From assembly GCA_964603325.1 (NCBI GenBank), contig CAZRUH010000001.1, positions 1 through 52,053 of the forward strand: a stretch of 52,053 nucleotides of DNA, read 5' to 3'. Of the stretch, positions 51,364 to 52,053 are shown in pieces; the first letter of the stretch is position 1, and the number at the start of each line of letters is the position of its first letter. The notes below the pieces were generated by a model. It was not told where the DNA came from. It did not search any database and saw only the letters and a list, made by a program, of their open reading frames with translations. A program made the position numbers and the translations under genes. The stretch is from LSNR01 sp964603325. GTDB lineage: Bacteria > Patescibacteriota > Minisyncoccia > Moranbacterales > UBA9337.

Positions 51364-52053
51364 ATGAAAACAGAAATAAATAATTTTAATCACAAAGAGA
51401 AAATAAATAATAAAAAATTGCATATAATCAGTCTGATATCTTTTTTGATGGGGTTTGCTTCGGCGCTGTTGTCATATGCTATTTCCAGTTATTTAAAAGA
51501 AGCTTTGGGAACCGATAATGTCGGTATCGTTTATATTGCTACTTACTTGATAGTGCTGTTATTATTGCTTAATTTGCATAAAATTGTTCGTATTACGGGA
51601 AAATCATTTACATTGCACTTATCGTTTATATTTAAAATTATTTCAATAGTGGGATTATTACTTTCCCCGGTGTCTTTTATCGGTATTGGTTTTTTGATTA
51701 TGTATGCGGTTTCCGGAATTTTGGCTTGGGCAAGTTTGGATGGTATTTTGGAATCTTTTTCCGAGGATAAACGATCGGGGAGAATAAGAGGGGCTCATCT
51801 TGCCATTATAAACGCCGGATTTCTTATGGGTCCTCTTTTATCATCTCAAATTTTGGAAAAATATGGTTTTCCGGGATTGTTTTTGTCATCACTTTTGGTT
51901 TATATTTGTATATTTATTATTGCAATTATCAATATCAGGCATACAAACCACAAATTTAAAAAAGATATAAATGTTGTTGGGTTGCTAAAAAAAGTTTATC
52001 AGAGAAAAAACATAATGAAAGTTTATTATATTTCATTTGTTTTGGAATTTTTC
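51364..52053 (+). CDS. MFS transporter, 5' part only
   Basis: From ATG 51364 the frame stays open for 230 codons to the window edge. A hydrophilic N-terminus (about 18 residues) is followed by six to seven membrane helices. The loop after helix 4 has SEDKRSGRIRGAHLAIINAG, close to the MFS loop 2-3/4-5 pattern (R-G-R-x-x-G type), then MGPLLSSQILEKYGFPGLF. The substrate cannot be told. It lies 21 bp after aspS. Confidence 0.72.
   Translation, partial: MKTEINNFNHKEKINNKKLHIISLISFLMGFASALLSYAISSYLKEALGTDNVGIVYIATYLIVLLLLLNLHKIVRITGKSFTLHLSFIFKIISIVGLLLSPVSFIGIGFLIMYAVSGILAWASLDGILESFSEDKRSGRIRGAHLAIINAGFLMGPLLSSQILEKYGFPGLFLSSLLVYICIFIIAIINIRHTNHKFKKDINVVGLLKKVYQRKNIMKVYYISFVLEFF

Noticed and set aside
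1..52053. CRISPR arrays, insertion sequences, prophage, rRNA, tmRNA or RNase P RNA
   Set aside because: No regularly spaced repeats, transposase genes, phage structural genes or recognisable large RNA genes were seen in the window.

Overview
This 52 kb, very AT-rich window looks like a chromosome segment of a Patescibacteria/CPR bacterium, broadly Parcubacteria-like. This is inferred from the gene families, since there is no 16S rRNA here. The signs are compact genes with few Shine-Dalgarno sites, an archaeal-type AspRS, CPR-style surface proteins with calcium-binding repeats and a sortase, a sigma-region-4/HARE-HTH regulator, and an infA-rpmJ-rps-rpoA-rplQ-rplM-rpsI operon. TAA, TAG and TGA all act as stops. 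There are no CRISPR arrays, insertion sequences or prophages.

Layout. 1-3.7 kb: end of a type IV pilus operon (PilX-like, PilM, PilN, PilO, and a small membrane protein), then a His-Arg tRNA pair on the minus strand. 3.9-10.7 kb: envelope genes, namely a GT39-type glycosyltransferase containing an assembly gap, a surface protein with type 3 repeats, an orphan histidine kinase, a GT4 enzyme and an LPG-synthase-type membrane protein, then tRNA-Ser. 10.9-15.4 kb: ribosomal/RNA polymerase operon with a structured leader. Its rpsK and rpsM are in swapped order, and rpoA carries an in-frame TAA. 15.4-18.1 kb: lysS behind a leader with two interleaved inverted repeats, then a split permease. 18.1-27.5 kb (minus strand): cold-shock protein, GT39, flippase, TMPK-like kinase, divergent RtcB, GT4 and PriA. 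27.7-30.9 kb: a large secreted cysteine-rich protein with a sorting-signal-like C-terminus, next to a sortase carrying calcium-binding repeats. 31-35.9 kb: scpA-scpB-dacA-murG-murC (chromosome segregation and cell wall). 35.9-43.3 kb: RSH, TopA, DprA, RecR and DnaB on the minus strand, RNase HI on the plus strand. 43.4-52 kb: sigma4-HARE regulator, a membrane protein plus TraD/VirD4-like ATPase pair, an EamA transporter, a glycosidase-like protein, a small membrane protein, AspRS and a truncated MFS transporter.

How it fits together. Pilus genes plus DprA, RecR and PriA fit DNA uptake and recombination. The glycosyltransferases, flippase, MurG/MurC/DacA and the sortase pair describe a decorated Gram-positive-like surface. 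Several promoters lie so close to the start codon that leaderless translation is likely, while a few genes have strong Shine-Dalgarno sites.

Most worth checking: the stop codon inside rpoA; two RNA-like leaders (before infA and before lysS); the sortase/calcium-repeat pair; the membrane protein/ATPase pair; and an RtcB homologue that appears to lack a metal-binding aspartate.
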